A stretch of 64,000 nt of DNA, taken from the NCBI GenBank assembly GCA_030445275.1, contig JAUCSE010000082.1, positions 1 through 64,000 on the forward strand, in the 5' to 3' direction. Shown here piece by piece: positions 27,601-35,448 of this stretch; the first letter of the stretch is position 1; each line of letters begins with the position of its first letter. Origin of the DNA: Mucilaginibacter sp. (GTDB lineage Bacteria; Bacteroidota; Bacteroidia; Sphingobacteriales; Sphingobacteriaceae). The notes beneath the pieces are model-generated. The model saw only the letters and a program-made list of their open reading frames with translations, was not told the DNA's origin and did no database searches. The translations under genes were made by a program, and so were the position numbers.

Positions 27601-27929
27601 AAAACAACAGCACCTTTATCCCTGTCAACAGGAACCGCTTCGCGCATTTTTCCATTAATATCCAGCGCGTAACGGCTCACACTTACCCCATCCTTAAGCG
27701 GGAAGGTAAGCGTACCTTCTAAAATACGCGAGGTAGAGTTATAAAAAGTCATTTGCCACGTGGTACGACTGATATTGCCATAAATAGCCACGTCAATTTT
27801 TAGTTGCTGCAACTTTACGCCATTATTGCTTTTACCATCTACTGTAAGCTGTGGGGTTTGTGCGTGGGCGGTTGATAGTTGTAATACAGTTATGATTACC
27901 GCCAAAAGGATAAGATATGATCTTTTCAT
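24690..27929 (-). CDS. VIT-vWA-TonB plug-TPR-DUF2135 fusion protein
   Basis: This 1079-residue exported protein has a signal peptide, a VIT domain (about 25-150), a von Willebrand A domain (about 265-420, with LLWDASLSGTNRD as a changed MIDAS and LLLSDGHQTFG) and a low-complexity linker. Next comes an isolated SusC-type plug (about 645-755): NEVVVVGYGTQ, then SVRIRGAATFGNAQPLYVVDGVP and ATSIYGARASNGVVIVTTK. No beta-barrel follows. TPR-like helices (about 780-950) and a DUF2135 domain (about 958-1075) complete it. VIT-vWA proteins bind protein or matrix partners. The plug could interact with a TonB system, or it may be a structural module captured from a receptor gene. Function is unknown. Confidence 0.85.
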   Translation of the reverse strand: MKRSYLILLAVIITVLQLSTAHAQTPQLTVDGKSNNGVKLQQLKIDVAIYGNISRTTWQMTFYNSTSRILEGTLTFPLKDGVSVSRYALDINGKMREAVPVDRDKGAVVFESIERRGVDPGLLEKVEGNTFRTRIYPINPHNTRTVIMGYEEELPFATSGNLKFTLPLNVKDTVEKFSLKASVIQSIMAPVTDSSNGTDLQFDNHQNTYSASIDKNNYVPDHSLSFSILKPADASEVMIQTQGNKYYYFINTLLQSKVINKPMPHRIGLLWDASLSGTNRDIKKEFALMDAYFKKVNNAEITLVTFSNTILNTRTYNITNGDWVTLKNYLEHTTYDGATDFGHINLSKYPVDEFLLLSDGHQTFGEKMITLGNKPVYCINSSASADYSNLKLIALKTYGELIDLIKDDQDKALTGLTVQPLRFLGIKAGSTMEDSYPSLPVAVSGIFSIAGITRNPNQTIILQYGYSGKVSYEKTVTLDLAKNAVDGADVAKLWAQKKISELDINYDANRQDIESLGKRFGIVTRNTSLIVLETVYDYIQYDIEPPAELREQFDVIMKQRGGNTSQVQRENLTVSKNILTDLTQWWKADYQPKPVKPNDKSKGKQLHQVAGNADTRIDEPVGNSDVRQVAEDQVASNLTARPSTQLNEVVVVGYGTQHKREVTGAVQSISTVTVPGRIPGVQVTPATPGSNNSVRIRGAATFGNAQPLYVVDGVPTNNVGYLNPGDVQSMQVLKDAAATSIYGARASNGVVIVTTKNNRSAVADSVRNPASPNNGINITYTAPDADYLKTIQKTAKENQYQKYLELRQAFSSDPVYYFNVADYFIRTGNKEIGMRILSNLAEFDLGSYELYKMLGYKLKQCGDFKGEVFAFKKVTELRPLDPQSYRDYGLALEDAGEHQKALDVLYAAMTKSYTADADRLYNGIQEVFLPEINRIITLNKGKLNLSAIPKELIKSLPVDIRIVMDWNMSNTDIDLWVTDPNNEKCYYSHNRTAIGGRISHDMTQGFGPEQFLLKKAIKGTYKIEINYYGDRQATIAGPTTIMAEMFTHYGTPQEKKELIVLQMKKGSDGTVYIGDLDFK

Positions 27930-28123
27930 GAGATTGCCTGTTTCCTACTAGATGCAGGGATGCATAATATTCCATAAATGAGCATGAAAATTATATCCGG
28001 ATAATTGAAGCATATAGATACGGACAGTGCTATAAAATTGATTACCAAGTCAAAAACACTGATAATTAAGTGTATATGGCACATCCTTTTTTAAAACAAT
28101 TGTTTAACTTCAATCAAAAAACC

Positions 28124-28615
28124 ATGAAAAAAATAACTGCAATTGGTTTAATGGGAGTAGCGGTAATGCTGATATGCTCATTTAGTGAATTAAAAAAAGT
28201 CCAGACTAATGAAATCTCTATCCCGGAAGGTTATCGAAACTGGACACATATAAAAACAGCCATAAGTAACCCTGCTTTTGCGGCACATTCAGGTTTTCAT
28301 CATATATATGCCAATGCAAAAGCGCTTGAAGGTTACAAGACAGGCCGGTTCCAGGATAGCTCCATTATTGTTTTTGATGTGCTGGAATCTATTCCGCAAA
28401 AAGATGGAGATGTTTATGAGGGTAAAAGAAAATTGATAGATGTAATGGTTAAAAACAGCTCAAAGTTTAGCGAAACAGGTGGCTGGGGATATGAAGAATT
28501 TATTTATAATGATACCACAGGAATAAAAATTGTTCATCCCACAAAAAGTCAGTGCTTTAACTGTCACAATAGTCAAAAAGAAAAGGGTTTTGTTTTCAGC
28601 AAATACAGAAGCTAA
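28124..28615 (+). CDS. Small exported P460-type cytochrome
   Basis: This 163-residue protein has a signal peptide (about 1-20) and one heme-c motif near the C-terminus (CFNCH), followed by KGFVFSKYR, the usual ending of cytochrome P460 domain proteins. P460 cytochromes bind nitrogen oxides or hydroxylamine. The crosslinking Lys was not located with confidence, so this may be an ordinary c-type member of the fold. The ATG at 28124 is preferred over GTG at 28070 because it starts the signal peptide. The gene stands alone. Confidence 0.75.
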   Translation: MKKITAIGLMGVAVMLICSFSELKKVQTNEISIPEGYRNWTHIKTAISNPAFAAHSGFHHIYANAKALEGYKTGRFQDSSIIVFDVLESIPQKDGDVYEGKRKLIDVMVKNSSKFSETGGWGYEEFIYNDTTGIKIVHPTKSQCFNCHNSQKEKGFVFSKYRS

Positions 28616-28743
28616 AGTGGCTTTGTAAGAACCTGCGGCTTCCCCGGTTTTCTTCAGTTCAGGAAAATCACCTAAATATTAAACAAAAAATCAATAATTT
28701 CGGGGATATAACGGCATCGTCAACAAGCGGTCAAACCAGACAA

Positions 28744-29322
28744 ATGGAAGCGAAGGAAATATTAAAGCAGCATATCGCCAAAACAGCCACCCTAACCGAT
28801 GAGCAGTTCGATTATTTTTTTTCGCATTTCAAACCACAATCCTACAAAAAGGGGCAAATGGTCATTAGCGAAGGCGATAAGGTTGATAACGAATACTTTG
28901 TACTTTCTGGCTGCTTAAAAGCATTTTTTATTAACGACGATATTAAAATGTATATCCTGCAGTTTGCCATGCCCACCTGGTGGACATCAGATTATGGCGC
29001 TTTATACAACCAAACCGGGGCCACCATCAGTATTGACTGCATTACCGATGCCGAGGTACTTTGCCTGTCAAACCACGACCGCGAAAAAATATGCAGCGAG
29101 CTGCACCAGGCCGAACATTTTTTCCGCTGGCGTACCAACAGGGGCTACCTGGCCTCGCAAAAAAGGCTGTTATCATTTATGAATAACGATACCAAAGCCC
29201 GTTATGAAGAACTGCTCACCCTGTATCCGCAGCTTTATAACCTTGTCCCTAAACACCTGATAGCCGCTTACCTGGGTGTTTCCAGAGAAACCCTCAGCAG
29301 GCTTTATCAGGCCCATAAATAG
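28744..29322 (+). CDS. Crp/Fnr-family transcriptional regulator
   Basis: This 192-residue protein has a cyclic-nucleotide-binding-type beta-roll (about 20-120) and a C-terminal winged helix (about 145-190, PKHLIAAYLGVSRETLSRLYQ). There is no Fe-S Cys set, so it is not an oxygen-sensing Fnr, and the cAMP-binding residues are not conserved. A GTGAT-N4-ATCAC palindrome lies 13 bp after its stop, ahead of the next gene. It is followed by an NTF2-like protein and a nitronate monooxygenase, its likely targets. Confidence 0.85.
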   Translation: MEAKEILKQHIAKTATLTDEQFDYFFSHFKPQSYKKGQMVISEGDKVDNEYFVLSGCLKAFFINDDIKMYILQFAMPTWWTSDYGALYNQTGATISIDCITDAEVLCLSNHDREKICSELHQAEHFFRWRTNRGYLASQKRLLSFMNNDTKARYEELLTLYPQLYNLVPKHLIAAYLGVSRETLSRLYQAHK

Positions 29323-29334
29323 CACTTGGCAGAA

Positions 29335-29350
29335 TGTGATGTACATCACG
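29335..29350. promoter_or_regulatory. Candidate Crp/Fnr-type operator
   Basis: The sequence TGTGATGTACATCACG contains GTGA-N6-TCAC, the dyad used by Crp-family proteins. It lies between the regulator and the NTF2-like gene, 57 bp before the latter's start. A second such site lies near the other Crp/Fnr gene at 52855. Confidence 0.6.
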
Positions 29351-29407
29351 CAGGCACCTCAAATTTACTCCCGTCCTTTGATAACATTACCTGCAAACAA
29401 AAAACTG

Positions 29408-29806
29408 ATGAACAATTACACAGATAATGCAACAGCTGTAGCAGCTGTATTATCAACCTATTTTAGAGGCATTTTTAATGGCGATCTGGAGCTGCTCCGC
29501 AGCGTATTCCATCCACAGGCGCTGGTAGGTGGTGATGTTAACGGCCTGCCTTATGCTAAAACCACCGACCAATATTTGGAGGTTGTTAAAAACCGCAAAA
29601 GCCCCCGTGAATTGAACCAACCATTCCGTATGGGAATATTAGCCATAGAAATTATCAATTCTATGGCTATTGCTAAAGTACATCTGCCTATGTTTGAGTT
29701 TAATTATTACAACCTGCTTTCGCTGACTAAGGTTGACGGGACCTGGGTTATCGTCAATAAATTATTAACCAATGTAAGCATACAAAGTCATGTGGTATCA
29801 AACTAA
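29408..29806 (+). CDS. NTF2-like (lumazine-binding-type) small protein
   Basis: This 132-residue protein has an NTF2-like fold: an N-terminal helix pair (DNATAVAAVLSTYFRGIFNGDLELLRSVFHPQA), then strands ending in MFEFNYYNLLSLTKVDGTWVIVNKLL. This fold serves as a small-molecule binding or isomerase pocket. The start is taken at the ATG at 29408, where the fold begins. The upstream open frame overlaps the Crp/Fnr gene and is unlikely. It overlaps the next gene by 17 bp. Confidence 0.8.
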   Translation: MNNYTDNATAVAAVLSTYFRGIFNGDLELLRSVFHPQALVGGDVNGLPYAKTTDQYLEVVKNRKSPRELNQPFRMGILAIEIINSMAIAKVHLPMFEFNYYNLLSLTKVDGTWVIVNKLLTNVSIQSHVVSN

Positions 29807-30863
29807 AATAACCGAACTTTTAGGAATTAAATATCCCATATTACAGGGGCCTATGGGCGGCGGGTTTTCAACTCCCGGACTTTTGGCCGCAGTATCAAAC
29901 GCGGGTGGCCTGGGTAGTTTTGGAGCCTACACGCTTAGCCCCGAAGAGATACTGGAAGCAGACGGGCTCATCAAAACTAAAACGGATAAACCCTATAATG
30001 TTAACCTCTGGGTTTCGGATGTTGACGATCGATTGACAGATTATCCTGCCGAAAGCCTGGAGAAAATAAAGGCGCTGTTTAAACCCTACTTTAACGAGCT
30101 GAGCATACCGTTGCCTGATCTGAATACCAATATCCCATCCAAATTCCTGAAGCAGGTGGAAGTTATATTTGAGATTAAACCAGCAGTGTTCAGTTTTATA
30201 TTTGGTATTCCCCCGAAGGAGATTTTGGATGAGGCTCGCAAGCTTGGCATTAAAACTGTTGGCGCAGCTACAACACTTGATGAGGCTTTGGCCCTGGAAG
30301 AAGCAAAAGTTGATGCCATTGTTGCTGCCGGGTTTGAAGCCGGTGGCCACCGGCCATCATTCCTTAGGTCTGCACATGATTCTTTAACCGGTACGTTTGC
30401 CCTTGTTCAACAGTTGAAGGCCAAAATAAAAACACCCGTTATTGCGGCAGGCGGTATTGCGGATGGTAAGGGAATTGCTGCCTTATTAACTTTAGGTGCG
30501 GATGCTGTGCAGTTAGGAACTGCCTTTTTGGTTACTGATGAGTCAAACGCCACATCGATTCATAAAGCTGCTCTTTTTTCTGATAGGTCAAAATATACTG
30601 TACTCTCCAAATCGTTGACTGGCCGTATGGGCAGAATGATCCGCAACCGCATCTCAGAAGAGATTAACTATCAAACCGAAGTATTGCCATTCCCTTTGCA
30701 AACCCGGTTAATGGGTCCGTTAAGAGCCGCAGCACTTGCCCAGGGAAAAACGGATATGATTAATTTTTGGTCGGGGCAAAACGCGATTAATTTAAAACAT
30801 ACCAAAGCAGCAGAATTAATGCAGGCCCTGATTACCGAAACACAGCATATTTTTAATCATTAA
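29790..30863 (+). CDS. Nitronate monooxygenase family flavoprotein
   Basis: This 357-residue FMN-dependent TIM-barrel enzyme starts with GIKYPILQGPMGG, contains the catalytic-His-type segment AAGFEAGGHRPS, and has the FMN-binding block VIAAGGIADGKGIAALLTLGADAVQLGTAFL. The family oxidises nitronates such as propionate-3-nitronate and includes enoyl reductase-like members. The 17-bp overlap with the NTF2-like gene points to one transcript, probably under the Crp/Fnr regulator upstream. Confidence 0.87.
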   Translation: MWYQTKITELLGIKYPILQGPMGGGFSTPGLLAAVSNAGGLGSFGAYTLSPEEILEADGLIKTKTDKPYNVNLWVSDVDDRLTDYPAESLEKIKALFKPYFNELSIPLPDLNTNIPSKFLKQVEVIFEIKPAVFSFIFGIPPKEILDEARKLGIKTVGAATTLDEALALEEAKVDAIVAAGFEAGGHRPSFLRSAHDSLTGTFALVQQLKAKIKTPVIAAGGIADGKGIAALLTLGADAVQLGTAFLVTDESNATSIHKAALFSDRSKYTVLSKSLTGRMGRMIRNRISEEINYQTEVLPFPLQTRLMGPLRAAALAQGKTDMINFWSGQNAINLKHTKAAELMQALITETQHIFNH

Positions 30864-30912
30864 TTGTACTATTTTATCTCTACTTTTCTCGCAATCCTAA
30901 AATAAACCTCGC

Positions 30913-31776
30913 ATGGCAACCGATAACATTTTGACACATTCCTTAAAAGACATAACTGATCAGGGAATAAGTATCGACAAATTTATTGGAACGGGAAACA
31001 ATGAGGAATTATATAGAAAATCAGCACACCGAAGAGATGACCACTACTTGTTTATTTTTCAAAAGAACGGAAAAAGTAAAATCGTAGTTGACTTTAAGGA
31101 TGTTGAATTAATTGGAAACGGTGTATTGTGCATATTGCCAGGGCAAGTTCATTATGGTGTAGCTGCTGATAATAACACCGAAGCGTGGTTAATTACTTTG
31201 GATATTAATTTTGTAAATGATGATTACAGGGCAATTTTTGAAGATTATTATTTTCAATACGAACCGCTAACTTTGTCAGGCCCAGAAAGTGTTTTGCTAA
31301 ATGATTGTGTTGAATTACTTGCATCAGTAAAAGAAAATCGCCGGCAACTAAACTTTGTTCCGCAAGTTGTACATTCATTAATTAGCGCTTGTGTTGGTAT
31401 GTTTGCTTCTGCCTATCATCAAACAGAAAATAAGAATCAGACTTTATTACGTACACATATTTTAACCAAGCAATTTAAGCGCTTGCTTTTACGACAATTT
31501 AAAACACACAAAAGCACATCAGACTATGCAAAAGCTTTAAACATTACCCCTCCCTATTTGAACGAAGCTGTAAAACTAACTACGGGGTTTACTGTAAGCT
31601 TTTGGATACAGCAAACCGTAATGATTGAAGCAAAACGATTGCTTTATGCTACCGATGCTACTGTTAAGGAAATAGCCTACCTATTGGGTTTTACCGACCA
31701 TGCCTACTTTACCCGCTATTTTTCTAATGCTGAAGGCCTCCCACCCTTGCAATTTAGATTGAAGTACCGCAAATAA
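30913..31776 (+). CDS. AraC-family regulator
   Basis: This 287-residue protein has an N-terminal cupin-like sensing region (about 30-150) and two C-terminal helix-turn-helix motifs (about 185-285), ending in VKEIAYLLGFTDHAYFTRYFSNAEGLPPLQFR. It lies upstream of an SDR gene on the same strand, which it may control. The effector is unknown. Confidence 0.87.
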   Translation: MATDNILTHSLKDITDQGISIDKFIGTGNNEELYRKSAHRRDDHYLFIFQKNGKSKIVVDFKDVELIGNGVLCILPGQVHYGVAADNNTEAWLITLDINFVNDDYRAIFEDYYFQYEPLTLSGPESVLLNDCVELLASVKENRRQLNFVPQVVHSLISACVGMFASAYHQTENKNQTLLRTHILTKQFKRLLLRQFKTHKSTSDYAKALNITPPYLNEAVKLTTGFTVSFWIQQTVMIEAKRLLYATDATVKEIAYLLGFTDHAYFTRYFSNAEGLPPLQFRLKYRK

Positions 31777-31824
31777 TCCAACAGCCGCCACTATATATCC
31801 ATTTCTCGCCGTAGCGATCTGCTC

Positions 31825-31832
31825 TAGCTTTG
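31825..31832 (+). promoter_or_regulatory. -7 box TAGCTTTG
   Basis: This matches the Bacteroidota TAnnTTTG element and lies 17 bp before the ATG of the SDR gene. A convincing -33 TTG was not seen. Confidence 0.45.
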
Positions 31833-31849
31833 CACAAACAAAATCAGAG

Positions 31850-32722
31850 ATGGAAAATCACCTAATTTTTATTGTGGGCATATTATGTTCTTTATGGCTT
31901 TTGTATAAGTTAATAAGTTTCATTTATCCCTACGTTCGTCATTCAAATATTAAAAAATACCTGGTAAATGATGCCTACGCTATAATAACGGGTTCAACCG
32001 ATGGCATCGGCAAAGCTATTGCCATAGCGCTTGCCCAAAATGGTTTTAACATCATTTTACACGGACGGAACCCGGACAAATTACAAGTTACAGCAACAGA
32101 GCTCAAGACAAATTATCCGGAGCGCAAAGTAATTTGCCTGTTGCATGATGGAAGTAAAAATAGCCAAATGAATATAGAGGCAATTAAACATTTGCCCATA
32201 ACGGTACTAGTAAATAATGTGGGAATTGGCCCAATCAATGAACTTGCAAAATTTTCAGGCAGCCAAATTGATGAAACTATTACACTCAATACGGCATTCC
32301 CTTCGCAACTTACACGTAGTTTATTGCCCCAATTCAACAGTCCCTCGCTTATATTAAATGTATCATCGTACGCGGGTTTATTCCCGCCACCTTATTTAGC
32401 GGTTTACGCAGGCACAAAAGCATACAACACCGCTTTTTCCATTTCGCTTGCCCGTGAACTGGAAAACACAGAAGTGATTTCGTTAATAACCGGAAGCGTA
32501 AACACCGGCAGCAATACTAAACCTGTTAAGTTTATGCGGCCAAGCGCGGCAACCTATGCCAAACACATTTTATCGATTGTGGGTTGTGGCAAAAAAAGCA
32601 TTATGCCTTATTGGCCACATGCCATACAAACTTTTTTAATATCGTTGCTGCCTGAAAGAATGATAGATAATGCGACCAAAAAAGCGATGCAGAAAGAATT
32701 AAATCAACCGCAACTAACATAA
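31850..32722 (+). CDS. Membrane-anchored SDR oxidoreductase
   Basis: This 290-residue protein begins with a hydrophobic helix (about 5-30). A classical Rossmann fold follows with TGSTDGIGKA for NAD(P) binding, LVNNVG, Ser in NVSSYAGL, and YAGTKAYN as the catalytic YxxxK. The architecture resembles 17-beta-hydroxysteroid or 3-ketoacyl reductases of the KAR type. The substrate is unknown. It follows the AraC gene by 73 bp. Confidence 0.85.
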   Translation: MENHLIFIVGILCSLWLLYKLISFIYPYVRHSNIKKYLVNDAYAIITGSTDGIGKAIAIALAQNGFNIILHGRNPDKLQVTATELKTNYPERKVICLLHDGSKNSQMNIEAIKHLPITVLVNNVGIGPINELAKFSGSQIDETITLNTAFPSQLTRSLLPQFNSPSLILNVSSYAGLFPPPYLAVYAGTKAYNTAFSISLARELENTEVISLITGSVNTGSNTKPVKFMRPSAATYAKHILSIVGCGKKSIMPYWPHAIQTFLISLLPERMIDNATKKAMQKELNQPQLT

Positions 32723-32752
32723 TGCTGCTGTAACTATGATCTTAAAAATATT

Positions 32753-33466
32753 TTATTTGGTTTTTGCCTCCACGTTTCTAGCAATCCTAAATCCAAGGTC
32801 ATCAATTTTAAACGAAGTAGGATGGCTTCGTCTGCGATTGGTGGCCATACACCCCCTTTCCTCATCACTCCAGCCACCTCCCCTGATTACGCGATAGGAA
32901 CCATAAACAGTTTCGTCATATATGTCTGAACACCATTCCCACACATTACCCAACATGTCATAAAGTCCCCAGGGATTTGGCTCCTTCAGTCCAACATCAT
33001 GATGCTGTTTTTCTGAATTCTCCTTGTACCAGGCAATTGTGTTAATTTCTCCATATCTGATTCCGGTGGTTCCTGCCTTACATGCATATTCCCACTCCGC
33101 TTCAGTAGGTAACCGGTATCCATCTACCTTATGGTCAAATGCTATCTCCTCGTTATCTGTATTAAATGTGTAGCATGGTTTTAATCCTGCTTTATCAGAA
33201 AGTGAATTACAAAAAATGACGGCATCTTTCCATGATACTGTTTCAACAGGTTTGCTGCCTCCCTTAAAAGTAGCAGGAGATGTTTTGGTGATTTCAAAAT
33301 ACAATTCCTGGGTTACTAAAAACTTTGAAAGTAAGAAAGGTTCAATTTCCACTTTCCACCTTTGTTTTATCCTATCATCCCTTAATTCAATTTCCCCGCC
33401 TGGTATTGTTACCATTTGGGTATTTACTGTTGAAATAACTGATGCATTAATAATATCTTGATGCAT
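32753..33466 (-). CDS. Formylglycine-generating-enzyme-like (SUMF1/EgtB fold) protein
   Basis: This 237-residue protein has the FGE-sulfatase fold: MVTIPGGEIELRD, YRLPTEAEWEYACKAG, WGLYDMLGNVWEWCSD and a C-terminal RGGGWSDEERGCMATNRRRS. In true formylglycine-generating enzymes two Cys bind copper. Here only the second is present, and the position of the first is Asp, so sulfatase activation is doubtful. There is no signal peptide. It converges on the SDR gene with 30 bp between. Confidence 0.8.
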   Translation of the reverse strand: MHQDIINASVISTVNTQMVTIPGGEIELRDDRIKQRWKVEIEPFLLSKFLVTQELYFEITKTSPATFKGGSKPVETVSWKDAVIFCNSLSDKAGLKPCYTFNTDNEEIAFDHKVDGYRLPTEAEWEYACKAGTTGIRYGEINTIAWYKENSEKQHHDVGLKEPNPWGLYDMLGNVWEWCSDIYDETVYGSYRVIRGGGWSDEERGCMATNRRRSHPTSFKIDDLGFRIARNVEAKTK

Positions 33467-33596
33467 TATTACCTATTTTTTAATAAATACGGCTCCTGAC
33501 TATGCAGCCGGCTGTCGCTAATGTACATTTAAATTTTACGGCATAAAATCTAAGCAAGATTAAATCATCGATCTCAGGACTTCCGGAGCCGAACTC

Positions 33597-33616
33597 ATCC
33601 CGATAGCTATCGGGAT
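33597..33616. repeat. 20-bp perfect palindrome
   Basis: The sequence ATCCCGATAGCTATCGGGAT lies in the 270-bp gap between the FGE-like gene and the cupin gene. It has no T-run and looks like a short dispersed repeat. Nothing else was seen in the gap. Confidence 0.55.
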
Positions 33617-33740
33617 AGCCCCGCCTTGATTAACAAGAAATATTACAACCTAAAATATGTCTGATCAGACTATTATTCCGCCTTATCAGGTTATTTTATT
33701 CCTAAATATAACTTGAAATTTGACTAACAAATCAAAAGCG

Positions 33741-34241
33741 ATGAAAAACTTAAAACCCGCTCCAATTACTATAGGAGCTCAAGAAGGCAAAACCCTGTCG
33801 ATGGCTGGCGGAACCTACCGTATCCTTATTTCGGGCAAGGAAACCAATGGCGAATATGCCACAATAGATATGCTTATTCCCCCGGGATCTGGCCCCGGCC
33901 CCCATGCACATGCAAGCATCCATGAATCTTTTTATGTAGTTGATGGCGAGGTAGAAGTAAAATCAGAAGCGGGAACCTATATCGCTAAAAAAGGTTCATT
34001 TATTAATATCCCCAAAGGTGGTATTGTGCATGGTTTTAAAAACAAAACTGATAAAATAGCGCATTTGCTTTGTATGGTTGTACCATCCGGACTGGAAGAA
34101 ATGTTTATGGAACTGGGAACACCTGTTGCACCTGGCACCTTTTTGCCCCCTCCGCAACTTGATCCCGATACCATAAAAAAGATGCAACAGGTTGCCGAAA
34201 AATACAGACAGCAGATATTTCCACCCAACTACCTGGATTAA
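33741..34241 (+). CDS. Cupin-domain protein
   Basis: This 166-residue single-cupin protein has the metal-binding motif PHAHASIHESFYVVDGE (two His then Glu) and the second motif GSFINIPKGGIVHGF (Pro-Gly and His). It is probably a metal-binding dioxygenase-like or sugar-isomerase-like enzyme of unknown substrate. The ATG at 33741 is used, as an earlier TTG adds only seven residues. It lies 52 bp ahead of the alkene reductase and may share its transcript. Confidence 0.82.
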   Translation: MKNLKPAPITIGAQEGKTLSMAGGTYRILISGKETNGEYATIDMLIPPGSGPGPHAHASIHESFYVVDGEVEVKSEAGTYIAKKGSFINIPKGGIVHGFKNKTDKIAHLLCMVVPSGLEEMFMELGTPVAPGTFLPPPQLDPDTIKKMQQVAEKYRQQIFPPNYLD

Positions 34242-34293
34242 AGCCAGACATTATTAAAAGTTTAACAACATCATCATTTAAAAAATCGAAACA

Positions 34294-35379
34294 ATGAAAA
34301 ATATAATTTTAAGTGCTTACTCAAAAAAAGCATTCCATCTTAAAAATCGCCTGGTAATGGCTCCTATGACCCGCAGCCGAGCTATAAACAACATTCCTAA
34401 TAACTTAATGGCCGAATATTATGGTCAACGCACAGGGGCCGGTTTAATTATTACAGAGGGCACTGCTCCAGCGCCCGAAGCATTAGGCTATCCGCGCATA
34501 CCGGGTATATTTTCGCAGCCTCAAATAGATGGCTGGAAAAAAGTTACAGATGCTGTACATGCAGGCAACAGCAAGATATTTTTACAACTGATGCACACCG
34601 GCCGTATAGGTCATGATGATAATTTACCCGATGGTGTACATTTGGTTGGTGCATCAGCTATTAAAGCGGCCGGACAGATACATACCGATACTAAAGGTTT
34701 ACAGGATCACTCGCAACCCACCGCTTTAACTACTCAAGGTGTAAAAGACATGATCAATCAATATGTGATCGCGGCACAAAATGCAATCGCAGCAGGATTC
34801 GATGGTGTTGAGCTGCATGCCGCTAATGGCTACCTGCCTGAACAATTTTTAAACCCCAATGTAAATACCCGTACCGATGAATACGGCGGTAGTATACAAG
34901 CAAGGGCAAAGCTAATTTTGGAACTGGCAGAAAAAGTAGCCGACAGCATAGGCAATGATAAAGTTGGTATCCGCTTTTCGCCATATTCAAACCTGGGCGA
35001 TCTGCAACCCTATGCACCGGCCGAGATTCATGAAACTTATTTGTACCTGGCAAAAGAGCTGGATAAAATGGGGATTACCTACATCCATATTAGCATAAAC
35101 CCACAAGCAGTGAAGCAAACCTTAGATGAAATGCGCGCCTCATTTACCGGAACTTTTATATTATGTAATGGTCACACTCCCGAAACCGCGTTAACAGCCC
35201 TTGTCAATGGATCTGCAGATCTGGTAGCTTTTGGACGATCATTTTTGGCAAACCCCGATCTGGCCGAACGCATAGCCGGCAACGAGCCCCTTAATCAACC
35301 TGATTTTACAACATTGTATACACCGGGCGCAAAAGGATACACAGATTACCCAACTCTTAAGTTAACAGCAGTTAGTTAA
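34294..35379 (+). CDS. Old Yellow Enzyme family alkene reductase
   Basis: This 361-residue FMN enzyme reduces activated C=C bonds (enones, nitro compounds) with NAD(P)H. Family marks are LKNRLVMAPMTRSRA, LQLMHTGRIGH, the catalytic region DGVELHAANGYLPEQFLNP followed by RTDEYGGS, and GFGRSFLANPDL-like AFGRSFLANPDLAERI. It resembles NemA/XenB-type reductases. An AraC regulator follows on the same strand. Confidence 0.9.
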   Translation: MKNIILSAYSKKAFHLKNRLVMAPMTRSRAINNIPNNLMAEYYGQRTGAGLIITEGTAPAPEALGYPRIPGIFSQPQIDGWKKVTDAVHAGNSKIFLQLMHTGRIGHDDNLPDGVHLVGASAIKAAGQIHTDTKGLQDHSQPTALTTQGVKDMINQYVIAAQNAIAAGFDGVELHAANGYLPEQFLNPNVNTRTDEYGGSIQARAKLILELAEKVADSIGNDKVGIRFSPYSNLGDLQPYAPAEIHETYLYLAKELDKMGITYIHISINPQAVKQTLDEMRASFTGTFILCNGHTPETALTALVNGSADLVAFGRSFLANPDLAERIAGNEPLNQPDFTTLYTPGAKGYTDYPTLKLTAVS

Positions 35380-35448
35380 TGTTGAAACAATTGGGCCTGA
35401 TATGTATTTTGTATATTGAACATTGTAATAAATTTCATCAAAAAATCT

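Noticed and set aside
28124..28615. A true P460 cytochrome with the Lys-heme crosslink
   Set aside because: I could not place the crosslinking Lys, so only the broader family is claimed.
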